Assembly: GCF_047324175.1 (NCBI RefSeq)
Contig: NZ_CP178732.1
Span: 186,001 to 250,000 of the forward strand
DNA from: Acerihabitans sp015654925
Lineage (GTDB): Bacteria > Pseudomonadota > Gammaproteobacteria > Enterobacterales > Enterobacteriaceae
DNA length: 64,000 bases
Reading direction: 5' to 3'
In this document: positions 1 to 8,064 of the stretch, in pieces
How the letters are laid out: every line of letters begins with the position of its first letter
Numbering within the stretch: the first letter of the stretch is position 1
Made by a program: the position numbers and the translations under genes
The notes under the pieces: model-generated
What the model was told of the DNA's origin: nothing
Databases searched by the model: none
The model's input: the letters and a program-made list of their open reading frames with translations, nothing else

Positions 1-881
1 ATACCCTGGCCATCATGCTGCTGGCGATTGGCGGCGCCTGGCTGTTTATCAGGATGCAGAACCGGCCATTGGTGGATTTGGAACATGCCGCTCTCCAGGT
101 GGGCAAAGGTATTATTCCGCCGCCGCTGCGGGAATATGGCGCCTCCGAGGTGCGTTCCGTGACGCGGGCGTTTAACCAGATGACGTCCGGCGTCAAAATG
201 CTGGCTGACGACCGTACGCTGCTGATGGCCGGCGTCAGCCATGATTTGCGCACGCCGTTGACGCGCATCCGCCTGGCGACCGAAATGATGAGCACCGAGG
301 ACGGCTATTTATCGGAATCGATCAACAAGGATATTGAAGAGTGCAACGCCATCATCGAGCAGTTTATCGATTATCTGCGCACCGGCCAGGAAATGCAGAC
401 CGAGATGGCGGACCTCAACGGTATTCTGGCGGAAGTAGTCGCCGCTGAAAGCGGTTATGAGCGCATTATCGAAACCGGAATGTGCGATGAGGAACTGATC
501 GTCAACGTTAACCCGCTATCCATTAAGCGGGCGGCGGTGAATATGGTGGTCAATGCCGCCCGTTACGGCAATGGCTGGATTAGGGTCAATAGCGGGCAGG
601 AAGCGCATCGGGTCTGGTTTGAAGTGGAAGATGACGGGCCGGGCATCGAGCCTTCGCAGCTTAAATACCTGTTCCAGCCCTTTGTGCGCGGCGATAGCGC
701 CCGCAGCACCAGCGGCACCGGCCTGGGCCTGGCCATTGTCCAGCGCATCATTGATGCCCATGACGGCACCCTGGATATAGGCAGCAGCGAGCGCGGCGGA
801 TTGCGCATCCGCGCTTATTTGCCGCTGCCCGTCCAATCCCTAGACGCCCCGGCGGGCCATGCCCAGCGCAAGGCCGGTTAA
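1..881 (+). CDS. envZ: Osmosensor histidine kinase EnvZ (5' truncated by window edge)
   Basis: Inner-membrane sensor kinase that phosphorylates and dephosphorylates OmpR to set porin expression. About 292 C-terminal residues are present, reading in frame from the first bases, so the N-terminal membrane helix and periplasmic domain lie outside the window. What remains starts in the second membrane helix and is followed by the HAMP region (roughly bases 60-200). The H-box SHDLRTP follows, with the phospho-acceptor His codon at 240-242. The ATPase domain has the N-box VNMVVNAARYGNG, the G1 motif DDGPGI, and the G2 motif GTGLGLAI. Sequence agrees closely with E. coli EnvZ except for a divergent C-terminal tail. 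OmpR should lie just upstream. Confidence 0.97.
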   Translation, partial: TLAIMLLAIGGAWLFIRMQNRPLVDLEHAALQVGKGIIPPPLREYGASEVRSVTRAFNQMTSGVKMLADDRTLLMAGVSHDLRTPLTRIRLATEMMSTEDGYLSESINKDIEECNAIIEQFIDYLRTGQEMQTEMADLNGILAEVVAAESGYERIIETGMCDEELIVNVNPLSIKRAAVNMVVNAARYGNGWIRVNSGQEAHRVWFEVEDDGPGIEPSQLKYLFQPFVRGDSARSTSGTGLGLAIVQRIIDAHDGTLDIGSSERGGLRIRAYLPLPVQSLDAPAGHAQRKAG

Positions 882-910
882 ACGGGCTGGCCGTATCGAT
901 GGCAAAGAAA

Positions 911-960
911 TGCCCCATACCCTCCGGGAGAATGTGGTTTCTCCCGCAAGGTATGGGGCA
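911..960. terminator. Long hairpin between convergent envZ and pckA
   Basis: Bases 911-921 pair perfectly with 950-960 (11 bp), and an inner stem pairs 925-930 with 941-946 around a 10-base loop. It sits between the 3' ends of envZ (plus) and pckA (minus). Read on the minus strand, the hairpin is followed by a T-rich run, so it best fits a rho-independent terminator of pckA. There is no T run on the plus-strand side. Confidence 0.65.
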
Positions 961-1001
961 GGGTCAGGCGGTATTACATCCTCATGATGTCAACGGTATG
1001 G

Positions 1002-2621
1002 CTACAACTTCGGGCCGGCTTTAATTAACGCCTTGCCTGCCGGCGTATCGGTATATTTGTCAAAGTTGGTAATAAAACGCTGGGCCAGATCGTCGGCTTT
1101 TTCCTGCCATTGCCGCGGGTCGGAATACGTCCGGCGCGGGTCGAGAATATGGTCGTCCACGCCGGTTAAATGCAGCGGCACCGCCAGATTGAACACCGGC
1201 AGAGTGATGGTTTCGGCCTCGTCGATTTCACCGCTCAGGATAGCGTTGATAATGGTTCTGGTGTCCTTGATGGAAATACGCTTGCCGGTGCCATTCCAAC
1301 CGGTATTCACCAAATAAGCTTTAGCGCCGGAGGCGTTCATGCGTTTGGCCAGCACTTCGGCATATTGGGTCGGGTGCAGCGATAAAAAGGCCGCGCCAAA
1401 GCAGGCCGAGAAGGTTGGGGTCGGCGCGGTGATGCCGCGTTCGGTACCGGCCAGTTTGGCGGTAAACCCGGACAGGAAATGGTATTGGGCCTGTTCCACC
1501 GTCAGGCGCGCCACGGGCGGCAACACGCCAAAGGCATCGGCGGTAAGGAATATGACCTTTGACGCGTGGCCGGCCTTTGACACCGGTTTAACGATATTTT
1601 CGATATGATAAATCGGATAGGAAACCCGGGTATTCTCGGTTTTGCTGGCGTCGTCGAAATCCACGCTGCCGTCGGCCCTGACCACCACGTTTTCCAGCAG
1701 GGCATCGCGGCGAATGGCGTGGTAAATTTCCGGTTCGGCTTCTTCGGACAGATGGATGGTCTTGGCATAACACCCGCCTTCGAAGTTAAACACCCCGTCG
1801 TCATCCCAGCCATGTTCATCATCGCCGATCAGCCGGCGGTGCGGGTCGGTGGAGAGCGTGGTTTTGCCGGTGCCCGACAAGCCAAAGAAAATGGCCACAT
1901 CATCGTCGGCGCCGACATTGGCGGAGCAGTGCATCGAGGCGATGCCTTGCAGCGGCAGCAGGTAGTTCATTATGGAGAACATGCCCTTCTTCATTTCGCC
2001 GCCGTACCAGGTGCCGCCGATGAGCTGCATTTTTTCCGTCAGGTTAAAGGCGATAAAGTTTTCCGAATGCAGCCCCTGTTTTTGCCAGTCGGGATTGGTG
2101 CATTTGGCGCCGTTCATCACCACGAAATCCGGCGTAAAGCCCACCAGTTCTTCTTTGGTGGGGCGGATAAACATATTAACCACGAAATGCGCCTGCCAGG
2201 CGACTTCGGTAATAAAGCGGACTTTTAACCGGCTGTTTTCATTAGCGCCGCAAAAGGCGTCAACCACAAACAGGCGTTTGCCCGAGAGCTGGTTACCGAC
2301 TAATTGTTTTAGCTGGCTCCAGGTTTCCTGGCTGAGGGGATGATTGTCGTTATTGCCTTTACCTTGATCCGACCACCAGACGGTATCGCGGGTGACGTCA
2401 TCGCGGACCAGATATTTGTCTTTCGGCGAGCGGCCGGTGAAAATACCGGTATCCACGGCTACGGCTCCGGATTGGGTAACCGTGCCGCGTTCGAATCCCT
2501 CCAGCGAATCGGCGGTTTCTTCCTGGAACAACAATGCAAAGCCGGGATTGTAAATAACCTCGCTACTATCCGAAATACCATAGCCGGCTAGGTCTTGTGC
2601 GGTTATACCATGACTTGCCAT
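1002..2621 (-). CDS. pckA: Phosphoenolpyruvate carboxykinase (ATP)
   Basis: Cytosolic gluconeogenic enzyme converting oxaloacetate and ATP to phosphoenolpyruvate, CO2 and ADP. The 539-residue product matches the usual 540. It carries the phosphate-binding loop GLSGTGKTT at residues 247-255, the metal-site segment around LIGDDEHGW just after it, and the PCK signature region near residues 200-220 (GGTWYGGEMKKG). The start is supported by an AAGGAG ribosome site shortly upstream. Only the first 30 or so residues diverge from E. coli. It is monocistronic, convergent with envZ, and has a hairpin just past its stop codon. Confidence 0.98.
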   Translation of the reverse strand: MASHGITAQDLAGYGISDSSEVIYNPGFALLFQEETADSLEGFERGTVTQSGAVAVDTGIFTGRSPKDKYLVRDDVTRDTVWWSDQGKGNNDNHPLSQETWSQLKQLVGNQLSGKRLFVVDAFCGANENSRLKVRFITEVAWQAHFVVNMFIRPTKEELVGFTPDFVVMNGAKCTNPDWQKQGLHSENFIAFNLTEKMQLIGGTWYGGEMKKGMFSIMNYLLPLQGIASMHCSANVGADDDVAIFFGLSGTGKTTLSTDPHRRLIGDDEHGWDDDGVFNFEGGCYAKTIHLSEEAEPEIYHAIRRDALLENVVVRADGSVDFDDASKTENTRVSYPIYHIENIVKPVSKAGHASKVIFLTADAFGVLPPVARLTVEQAQYHFLSGFTAKLAGTERGITAPTPTFSACFGAAFLSLHPTQYAEVLAKRMNASGAKAYLVNTGWNGTGKRISIKDTRTIINAILSGEIDEAETITLPVFNLAVPLHLTGVDDHILDPRRTYSDPRQWQEKADDLAQRFITNFDKYTDTPAGKALIKAGPKL

Positions 2622-2738
2622 CTGATGACTCCTTAGCTTTCAATTATTACCTGTAACGATTGTAGGGAATGCACAGGGGCTCACTGAGAGGTGAGTCATG
2701 AATTAACTTAAGTCAGCAAGATTTACGCCAATTTGGGA

Positions 2739-2763
2739 GCTGACGCATAAAAAATGCGTCAGC
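2739..2763. terminator. Perfect 10-bp hairpin between pckA and hslO
   Basis: GCTGACGCAT at 2739-2748 pairs with ATGCGTCAGC at 2754-2763 around a five-A loop. It lies downstream of hslO and upstream of pckA, both on the minus strand. No T run follows the stem on the minus strand, so it may be a weak terminator for the igaA-hslO operon, an mRNA 3'-end protector, or part of the pckA upstream region. Confidence 0.5.
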
Positions 2764-2811
2764 ATGCGCTAACATTGGCAAGTGAGTCTGTCCGGAATTT
2801 GGCGGTGAATA

Positions 2812-3690
2812 TTAATGCAATTGGTCGTTAGCGCCGGTCCTGCCTAGCTTTATAGCCTCGATGTCCGCCCCGTTGAAGACATAATGACTACCGCAAAAAT
2901 CACAATGCATGTCGATGGTTTCGTCCTGATCCAACATCTCTTCCAGCTCATGCCCAGGCAGCGTCAGCAGCGCGTCAGCACAGCGTTGGCGCGAACAGGT
3001 ACAAAGAAAACGCACGTCCTGCGGGGGATAGAGCGAAACTTCATCCTGATGGTAGAGGCGATATAACACTTCGTCGGCCGGCAGGTTAAACAACTCTTCC
3101 GCCTTGACCGTGGACGTCAGCTTGGCCAAATGATCAAAATCGTCGGGGTTGGCGTCCTGCGCCGGCAGCACCTGCAACAGCATGCCGGCGGCGGCAACCT
3201 GTCCGCCGACCGCACCGGTGCGGATAAACAGCCGGGTGAGCAGCTGCTCGGATTGCAGAAAGTAGTTCTCCAGGCAGTCGGCCAGATGTTCGCCTTCCAG
3301 CCCGACAACTCCCTGATAACGCTCGCCTTCATCCGGGGTCAGCGTTATGACCAGATAGCCATTGCCGACCATCTGTTTCAGGGAACTATCATCGGCGATG
3401 TCACCGTCGATACGCGCCACCCCACGCATGTTTTGCCGGTCGTCGCCGTTAATCACCGCCAGGCGCAGCGGTCCGTCCCCCTGTAATTGCACGGTGATTT
3501 CGCCGCTGAACTTCAGCGTGGCCGTCAGCAGGCTGGTGGCCACCAGCATTTCGCCCAGCAGATTTTTGACGCTTTGCGGGTAGTCATGCTGGCCAAGGAC
3601 TTGCCGGTAGGTATCATGCAATGAAACCAGTTCACCCCGCACGGCATAATTTTCAAACAGATAACGGTGTAGCTGGTCATGGATTGCCAT
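2812..3690 (-). CDS. hslO: Redox-regulated chaperone Hsp33
   Basis: Cytosolic holdase chaperone activated by oxidation and unfolding of its C-terminal zinc domain. At 292 residues it has the family length. The four zinc-binding cysteines are visible as C230-x-C232 and C263-x-x-C266, matching the CxC...CxxC redox switch. The N-terminal chaperone core is well conserved. It is the last gene of a minus-strand operon igaA-yrfG-hslR-hslO and lies 32 bases after hslR. All switch residues are intact, so normal redox control is expected. Confidence 0.98.
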   Translation of the reverse strand: MAIHDQLHRYLFENYAVRGELVSLHDTYRQVLGQHDYPQSVKNLLGEMLVATSLLTATLKFSGEITVQLQGDGPLRLAVINGDDRQNMRGVARIDGDIADDSSLKQMVGNGYLVITLTPDEGERYQGVVGLEGEHLADCLENYFLQSEQLLTRLFIRTGAVGGQVAAAGMLLQVLPAQDANPDDFDHLAKLTSTVKAEELFNLPADEVLYRLYHQDEVSLYPPQDVRFLCTCSRQRCADALLTLPGHELEEMLDQDETIDMHCDFCGSHYVFNGADIEAIKLGRTGANDQLH

Positions 3691-3722
3691 AATAATCTCG
3701 CTTACCGGTGGAGGAGGGCGGT

Positions 3723-4139
3723 TTACTCTCCCGACTCACCATATTTAAATTTAATAAGATTGCGGCGTTCTTTTTTATCCGGACGCCGGTCCGGATGAGA
3801 TACGTTCTGCGCATTGATCTTGCGCGCCGCGGCCAATTTTTCCCGTTTGGCCACGCTGGCGGGCGTTTCTTGGTAAAACTGCTGGGCTTCACTGGCGGGA
3901 CGCCGCTGTACCGTTAGCGTCAGCGCCACCACGGTGCGTTCATCGTCGCCCTGGCGCAGCGTGATTTCCGCTCCGCTCTCCATAATCTTGCCCGGTTTGG
4001 TGCGCTGCCCGTTGTAATGCACCTTGCCGCCTTCCACCATTTCCCTGGCAATGGCGCGGGTTTTATAAAACCGGGCCGCCCACAGCCATTTATCAAGCCG
4101 GACGGCTTCATCCCGTTCGTCGTTATCCGCATGTTTCAT
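3723..4139 (-). CDS. hslR: Ribosome-associated heat-shock protein Hsp15 (S4 domain)
   Basis: RNA-binding protein that recognises free 50S subunits carrying a nascent chain and helps recycle them. It is 138 residues long. An S4 RNA-binding fold starts at about residue 13 (VRLDKWLWAARFYKTR), and the C-terminal tail is basic with PDRRPDKKERR. A GGAGG ribosome site lies six bases before the chosen ATG. It is 12 bases downstream of yrfG and in the same operon as hslO. The first dozen residues differ from E. coli, which is common in this family. Confidence 0.96.
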   Translation of the reverse strand: MKHADNDERDEAVRLDKWLWAARFYKTRAIAREMVEGGKVHYNGQRTKPGKIMESGAEITLRQGDDERTVVALTLTVQRRPASEAQQFYQETPASVAKREKLAAARKINAQNVSHPDRRPDKKERRNLIKFKYGESGE

Positions 4140-4151
4140 ATTGCCTCCAGA

Positions 4152-4841
4152 CTACGCCGTGCCGGCAAACGTCCGCATCAGTTCGGGTATCAAGCTTCGA
4201 TAATCATCCAGCGAGGCATGGCGTTGATAAACCTGCGCGCCCAGGCCGGAGTCCGGATGGGTTACGCCCAGGCAGTAGCGAATGCCAAAGTCATCGGCCG
4301 CATCGAGTATGGTTTCCCCATCATCGATAAACAGGGTGCGCGCCGGCGTAAAGCCGGCATGGCGCTGCACCTGCTGCCATAACCGCCGATCTTCCTTGGG
4401 ATAACCAAATATGTGGGTGGAAAGTAATAAATCAAGGTGCTGATTCAAACCCGTATGCGCCATCTTGACCGCCAGCCCCTGTGGATGGGCGTTGGTGAGT
4501 AAAATCGTGCGCAGGCCGCATTGCTTTAACGCCGTGAGCAACGGCAGCGTATCGTCGCGCAGGCGCACCGTATGCCCCAGTTCGGTGGTCATGCGGTGAA
4601 TATCCAAATCCAGCCGCTGGCTCCAGTAATCGAAACAGTACCAGTCAAGGGTATGCCGTACCGCCAGATACTCTTCCAGGATGAGCGCCCTGGCCTGTTC
4701 CAGGGTAATTCCCCGGCGCTGGCTAAGGCATGCGGGCACATGCTGTAGCCAGAAATGGTTGTCGAAAGCGAGATCCAGCAGGGTGCCATCCATATCCAGG
4801 ATCACCGTATCCACATGGCGCCAATCGATAGCAGGTGACAT
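4152..4841 (-). CDS. yrfG: GMP/IMP nucleotidase YrfG (HAD family)
   Basis: HAD-superfamily phosphatase known in E. coli to dephosphorylate purine mononucleotides, mainly GMP and IMP. It is 229 residues long. HAD motif I is DMDGTLLDL (residues 16-24), motif II is the LLTNAHP segment, a conserved lysine lies in YPKEDRRL, and motif IV is FIDDGETILDAA. All catalytic aspartates are present. It sits between igaA (27 bases upstream) and hslR in a compact operon. Confidence 0.95.
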   Translation of the reverse strand: MSPAIDWRHVDTVILDMDGTLLDLAFDNHFWLQHVPACLSQRRGITLEQARALILEEYLAVRHTLDWYCFDYWSQRLDLDIHRMTTELGHTVRLRDDTLPLLTALKQCGLRTILLTNAHPQGLAVKMAHTGLNQHLDLLLSTHIFGYPKEDRRLWQQVQRHAGFTPARTLFIDDGETILDAADDFGIRYCLGVTHPDSGLGAQVYQRHASLDDYRSLIPELMRTFAGTA

Positions 4842-4868
4842 AGCGTTATCTCCAGACGAATGCGACAG

Positions 4869-7004
4869 CTAGCGTAGCGCCTTTACCGCGGCATCCGGCA
4901 TCGAGGGGTTAAAACAGCTTTCATAATAGCGCTGTATATCCTGGGCGCGGTGGCGGCTTTTACCCAGGCGGATAATCAGCAGGACGACGTTCACCAGCGC
5001 ACTGACGATTACCACCAGCAGCAGCAGGGTAGTGCCGAGATAGCGCCAGACGGTAATGACATCCGGCTCGCTGTGCAGCGAGATATGGCGGGTGCCGTTG
5101 GCATCAACGCTAAGATTGGTAATGACGCCCTGCGCCCGGAATGGGGTATGCAATAGCATGGAGGAGAGATGCTGCAATCCGCGCCACTGATCCAGACCGC
5201 TGGAATTATATAACGAACTGGTCGGCAGCGGGTGATCGACCAATAATTTACCTTCGTCGCTTTGGATCAAAAATCCCCCGGGGGAGGGGCTATTGAGCGC
5301 ATTGATCGCCAGACGGGTTTCACTGGTGAAAAACGAGGAAGTCGCGGTGGCAACCAGATTTTGCAGCGTTTCCGCGCTTACCGGCCGCAGCAGGACATTC
5401 ACCCCTTTGAGCGCGCCGTTGCGCGCCCGTTTCACCAGCGTCGGCCAGTCGCGGGCGTTGGCCAGATTCACCAGCGCGGTTTTCAGCCGCAGGCAGGCGC
5501 CGTCCTCATGGCAAAGATCCTGGGTTTTCAACACAATATCCGCAAAGTCATCCAGCAGGATCATCCCCGATTTTTGGATCGCGCTCGCCAGCCCCGGATT
5601 GATTTTGGGATCATTGTCCAATTCGGGATGCAATTGGGTGTTGACGGTATTGAGCAATACCATGGCTTTATCCACCGCTTCCGACTCCGGCAGCGGCAGC
5701 GGTTCGGCGTTATTCCAATAAATACTGGCGCAGTCGAAAGGGATAAACGGGTCTTTCGCGCCGGACGTGAGGGTCGTATCCACATAGCACATGCCGGAAC
5801 CCTGCGCGTGCAGCGTATCGCCGATGCGTAGCTGCGCGTTCTGCAGCGTATTGACATCCAGCGCCTGGATATCCTGCGCCCCTTTCAGCCACGCCATGCT
5901 GAGCGTCAGCGGCAACGTGAGCGGGACATAGGTCAGCAGCAGGCACAGTATCAACAAGGAACTGCCGAACAGCACGCCGTTTTTGCCCCAGCGCTGGAGC
6001 GGGAAGTGCACCATCTCGTCATGGAGGGACAGATATTTGCCCTGGCGCACCACCTGGCGGTTGACGTAGATATCAACGTTGGTTTTTTTACCCATGTCAT
6101 GGTTGATAAACGGCAGCCAGTGGGCGGGGTAGGTTAAATCAATAATGCCCAGCGAGATCGTATTGATGCGGTTTTGATCGGACTCGCCGAACAGGCCCCA
6201 GCGCTTGGGGGTGCCGCGCAGGCAATGCACATCCTGCCGGGCTCGCTCGGATGGCCGCCGGAACAAACGCCAGCCGCCCCAAATAATCAGCAGCGCCGCG
6301 GTAGCCACCAGCCAGGGTACCGCCAGCACCGGGGCCAGCAGGCTCACGAACAGCAGCAGCAGGGACAAGCTCAAAATGGCGGCTTCACGTATCCCGGACG
6401 GGCGATTTACCGCATATTCCTGCACGGTTTCCTTACGGATATCGATCAGCTCGACCTGCTCGGTTTCCTGCTCGCGCATGGACGAATTCGGTACTACCTG
6501 GGGCGGGGTGCTGGCCGGCGGTGCGGCATACATATAATCCACCAGCGAGTGGCCGTTAAGCGCAATAACCAGCGGGATACTGGCGGTTTTTATCAGCTCG
6601 ACGTGATTATCTTCCGCGATATATTGCTCCCATAACGGCGGCAGATGCACTTCGGTGCTATCAAGGTAATAACGCCATTTATGCGGGGCATCGGTGGCCA
6701 GGCCATAGCGGGTGATGGCATGGGTAACCGCGTAGACATTTTCGCTTTGCGTCGTCAGCGCCAGGAGTTCGAAGCCCTGAGTTGGCGGCGCGGCGAGCGG
6801 GGAGCTGAATTGCAAATGTTTATTAAGCTGGAAATATTGCTCCACCGCCTCGCGTTCCGCGGCGTTCATTTTGCGCGGCACCGGGTGAAGCGTCGGCAGG
6901 CGTTTAATAGAGGCGGGGATAAGGCGTTGGCGGTACAACCGGTAAGCGATGAACGCGATCGCGCAGGTTAACAGTACGGCCAATACAATTGCTATTGTGC
7001 TCAT
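4869..7004 (-). CDS. igaA: IgaA/YrfF, inner-membrane attenuator of the Rcs phosphorelay
   Basis: Multi-pass inner-membrane protein that holds the Rcs envelope-stress phosphorelay in check; in E. coli and Salmonella it is essential unless Rcs is inactive. The 711-residue length equals that of E. coli YrfF. Hydrophobic segments lie near residues 4-22, a double segment near 210-245, another near 340-375, and one near 655-685, separating two cytoplasmic portions from a large periplasmic domain. It is the first gene of the igaA-yrfG-hslR-hslO operon and is divergent from nudE. Confidence 0.96.
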   Translation of the reverse strand: MSTIAIVLAVLLTCAIAFIAYRLYRQRLIPASIKRLPTLHPVPRKMNAAEREAVEQYFQLNKHLQFSSPLAAPPTQGFELLALTTQSENVYAVTHAITRYGLATDAPHKWRYYLDSTEVHLPPLWEQYIAEDNHVELIKTASIPLVIALNGHSLVDYMYAAPPASTPPQVVPNSSMREQETEQVELIDIRKETVQEYAVNRPSGIREAAILSLSLLLLFVSLLAPVLAVPWLVATAALLIIWGGWRLFRRPSERARQDVHCLRGTPKRWGLFGESDQNRINTISLGIIDLTYPAHWLPFINHDMGKKTNVDIYVNRQVVRQGKYLSLHDEMVHFPLQRWGKNGVLFGSSLLILCLLLTYVPLTLPLTLSMAWLKGAQDIQALDVNTLQNAQLRIGDTLHAQGSGMCYVDTTLTSGAKDPFIPFDCASIYWNNAEPLPLPESEAVDKAMVLLNTVNTQLHPELDNDPKINPGLASAIQKSGMILLDDFADIVLKTQDLCHEDGACLRLKTALVNLANARDWPTLVKRARNGALKGVNVLLRPVSAETLQNLVATATSSFFTSETRLAINALNSPSPGGFLIQSDEGKLLVDHPLPTSSLYNSSGLDQWRGLQHLSSMLLHTPFRAQGVITNLSVDANGTRHISLHSEPDVITVWRYLGTTLLLLVVIVSALVNVVLLIIRLGKSRHRAQDIQRYYESCFNPSMPDAAVKALR

Positions 7005-7462
7005 GCCATCCCCATCGACCTACGAACCCAAAAAATTACGATACATCAAGAAGATGCTACGTACCCGGCAACCGGCGTTTTGCCGCGGTCGTCATCACTC
7101 GCGCCATTTCGGACAAATGACGCGCGCATTGGTTTACTTGACCAGACCTGCAGGATAAGGCAAAACAATTATCCATGTTGAAATAGGGTAGCAATCCAAG
7201 CTCGTGTGATATATCGGTATTTTCCTATTTTAATCTTAATTCTTTTTTTTTCTTGCCTTGGGATAGCATTTGATTACGGTCTGCAGTGCAGATTCTCATT
7301 TATGTGCTATGCAATCAAGTTCATTAGTCTTCATCGCCATCTCGGCGGCGGCGTAGCGGCGGTATCATGGGATAATGGCAGCGGCGTTTGTTGCCTGAAC
7401 CTGTTGTTTCTGCCAATAGGCGGTTATGCTGTTACGTGTATTTTGTCAGCCCCGGGACATCT
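7005..7462. other. 458-bp divergent intergenic region igaA/nudE
   Basis: No credible gene is seen. The stretch contains a T-rich run around 7226-7256 and an AT-rich block at 7145-7270 that could hold the divergent igaA and nudE promoters. No -35/-10 pair was convincing on either strand. Open frames that cross it lack family similarity and run into nudE in the wrong frame or extend it upstream. Confidence 0.5.
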
Positions 7463-8014
7463 ATGGACAAGCACCTGCAAAAACCAAAAATACATAAAAT
7501 CGAGACCGTCGCCCGTTCCCGACTGTTCAACGTTGAATCCGTCGATCTTGAATTCAGCAACGGGGCGCGGCGGATCTATGAAAGAATGCAGCCTTCGGAT
7601 CGCGAAGCGGTGATGATTGTGCCGATCATCGACGAGCATTTAGTGTTAATCCGCGAATATGCCGTCGGTATCGAGGACTATGAGCTGGGTTTTCCCAAAG
7701 GCCTGATCGACCCCGGAGAAGATATCCTGGAAGCGGCGAATAGGGAATTAATGGAGGAGGTCGGCTTCGGCGCCCGGCGCATGGAAATTTTAACCAAGCT
7801 CACCATGGCGCCTTCCTACTTCTCCAGCAAAATGAATATCGTCGTGGCCCAGGATCTTTATCCGCAGCAGCGCCAGGGGGACGAACCGGAACCTCTGCCC
7901 CAGGTCCTCTGGCCCATCGCCACCATGATGGACTTACTCAATGAACCGGATTTCAGGGAAGCGCGCAATGTCAGCGCACTGTTCCTGGCCCATGCCTGGC
8001 TGATGCAAAAATAA
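7463..8014 (+). CDS. nudE: ADP compounds hydrolase NudE (Nudix)
   Basis: Nudix hydrolase acting on ADP-ribose, NADH and diadenosine compounds. The start at 7463 (MDKHLQKP...) gives 183 residues and aligns with the E. coli N-terminus; an upstream in-frame ATG at 7388 would add 25 unrelated residues. The Nudix box is complete: G-x5-E-x7-RELMEEVGF, within GLIDPGEDILEAAN. The C-terminal segment SYFSSKMNIVVAQDLYP is typical. It is monocistronic, convergent with mrcA, with a strong terminator directly behind it. Confidence 0.95.
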   Translation: MDKHLQKPKIHKIETVARSRLFNVESVDLEFSNGARRIYERMQPSDREAVMIVPIIDEHLVLIREYAVGIEDYELGFPKGLIDPGEDILEAANRELMEEVGFGARRMEILTKLTMAPSYFSSKMNIVVAQDLYPQQRQGDEPEPLPQVLWPIATMMDLLNEPDFREARNVSALFLAHAWLMQK

Positions 8015-8046
8015 AAAAAAGCGGATGTCCATGACATCCGCTTTTT
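8013..8046. terminator. Bidirectional intrinsic terminator nudE/mrcA
   Basis: A nine-base stem (8021-8029 with 8033-8041) has a three-base loop, an A run on its left and five Ts on its right. It therefore reads as a rho-independent terminator on both strands, as expected between two convergent genes. Confidence 0.92.
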
Positions 8047-8064
8047 GCGGGAGGAAAGGCTGGC

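Noticed and set aside
7206..7613. 135-codon open frame upstream of and over the nudE start
   Set aside because: It overlaps nudE in another frame, with no similarity and a weak start.
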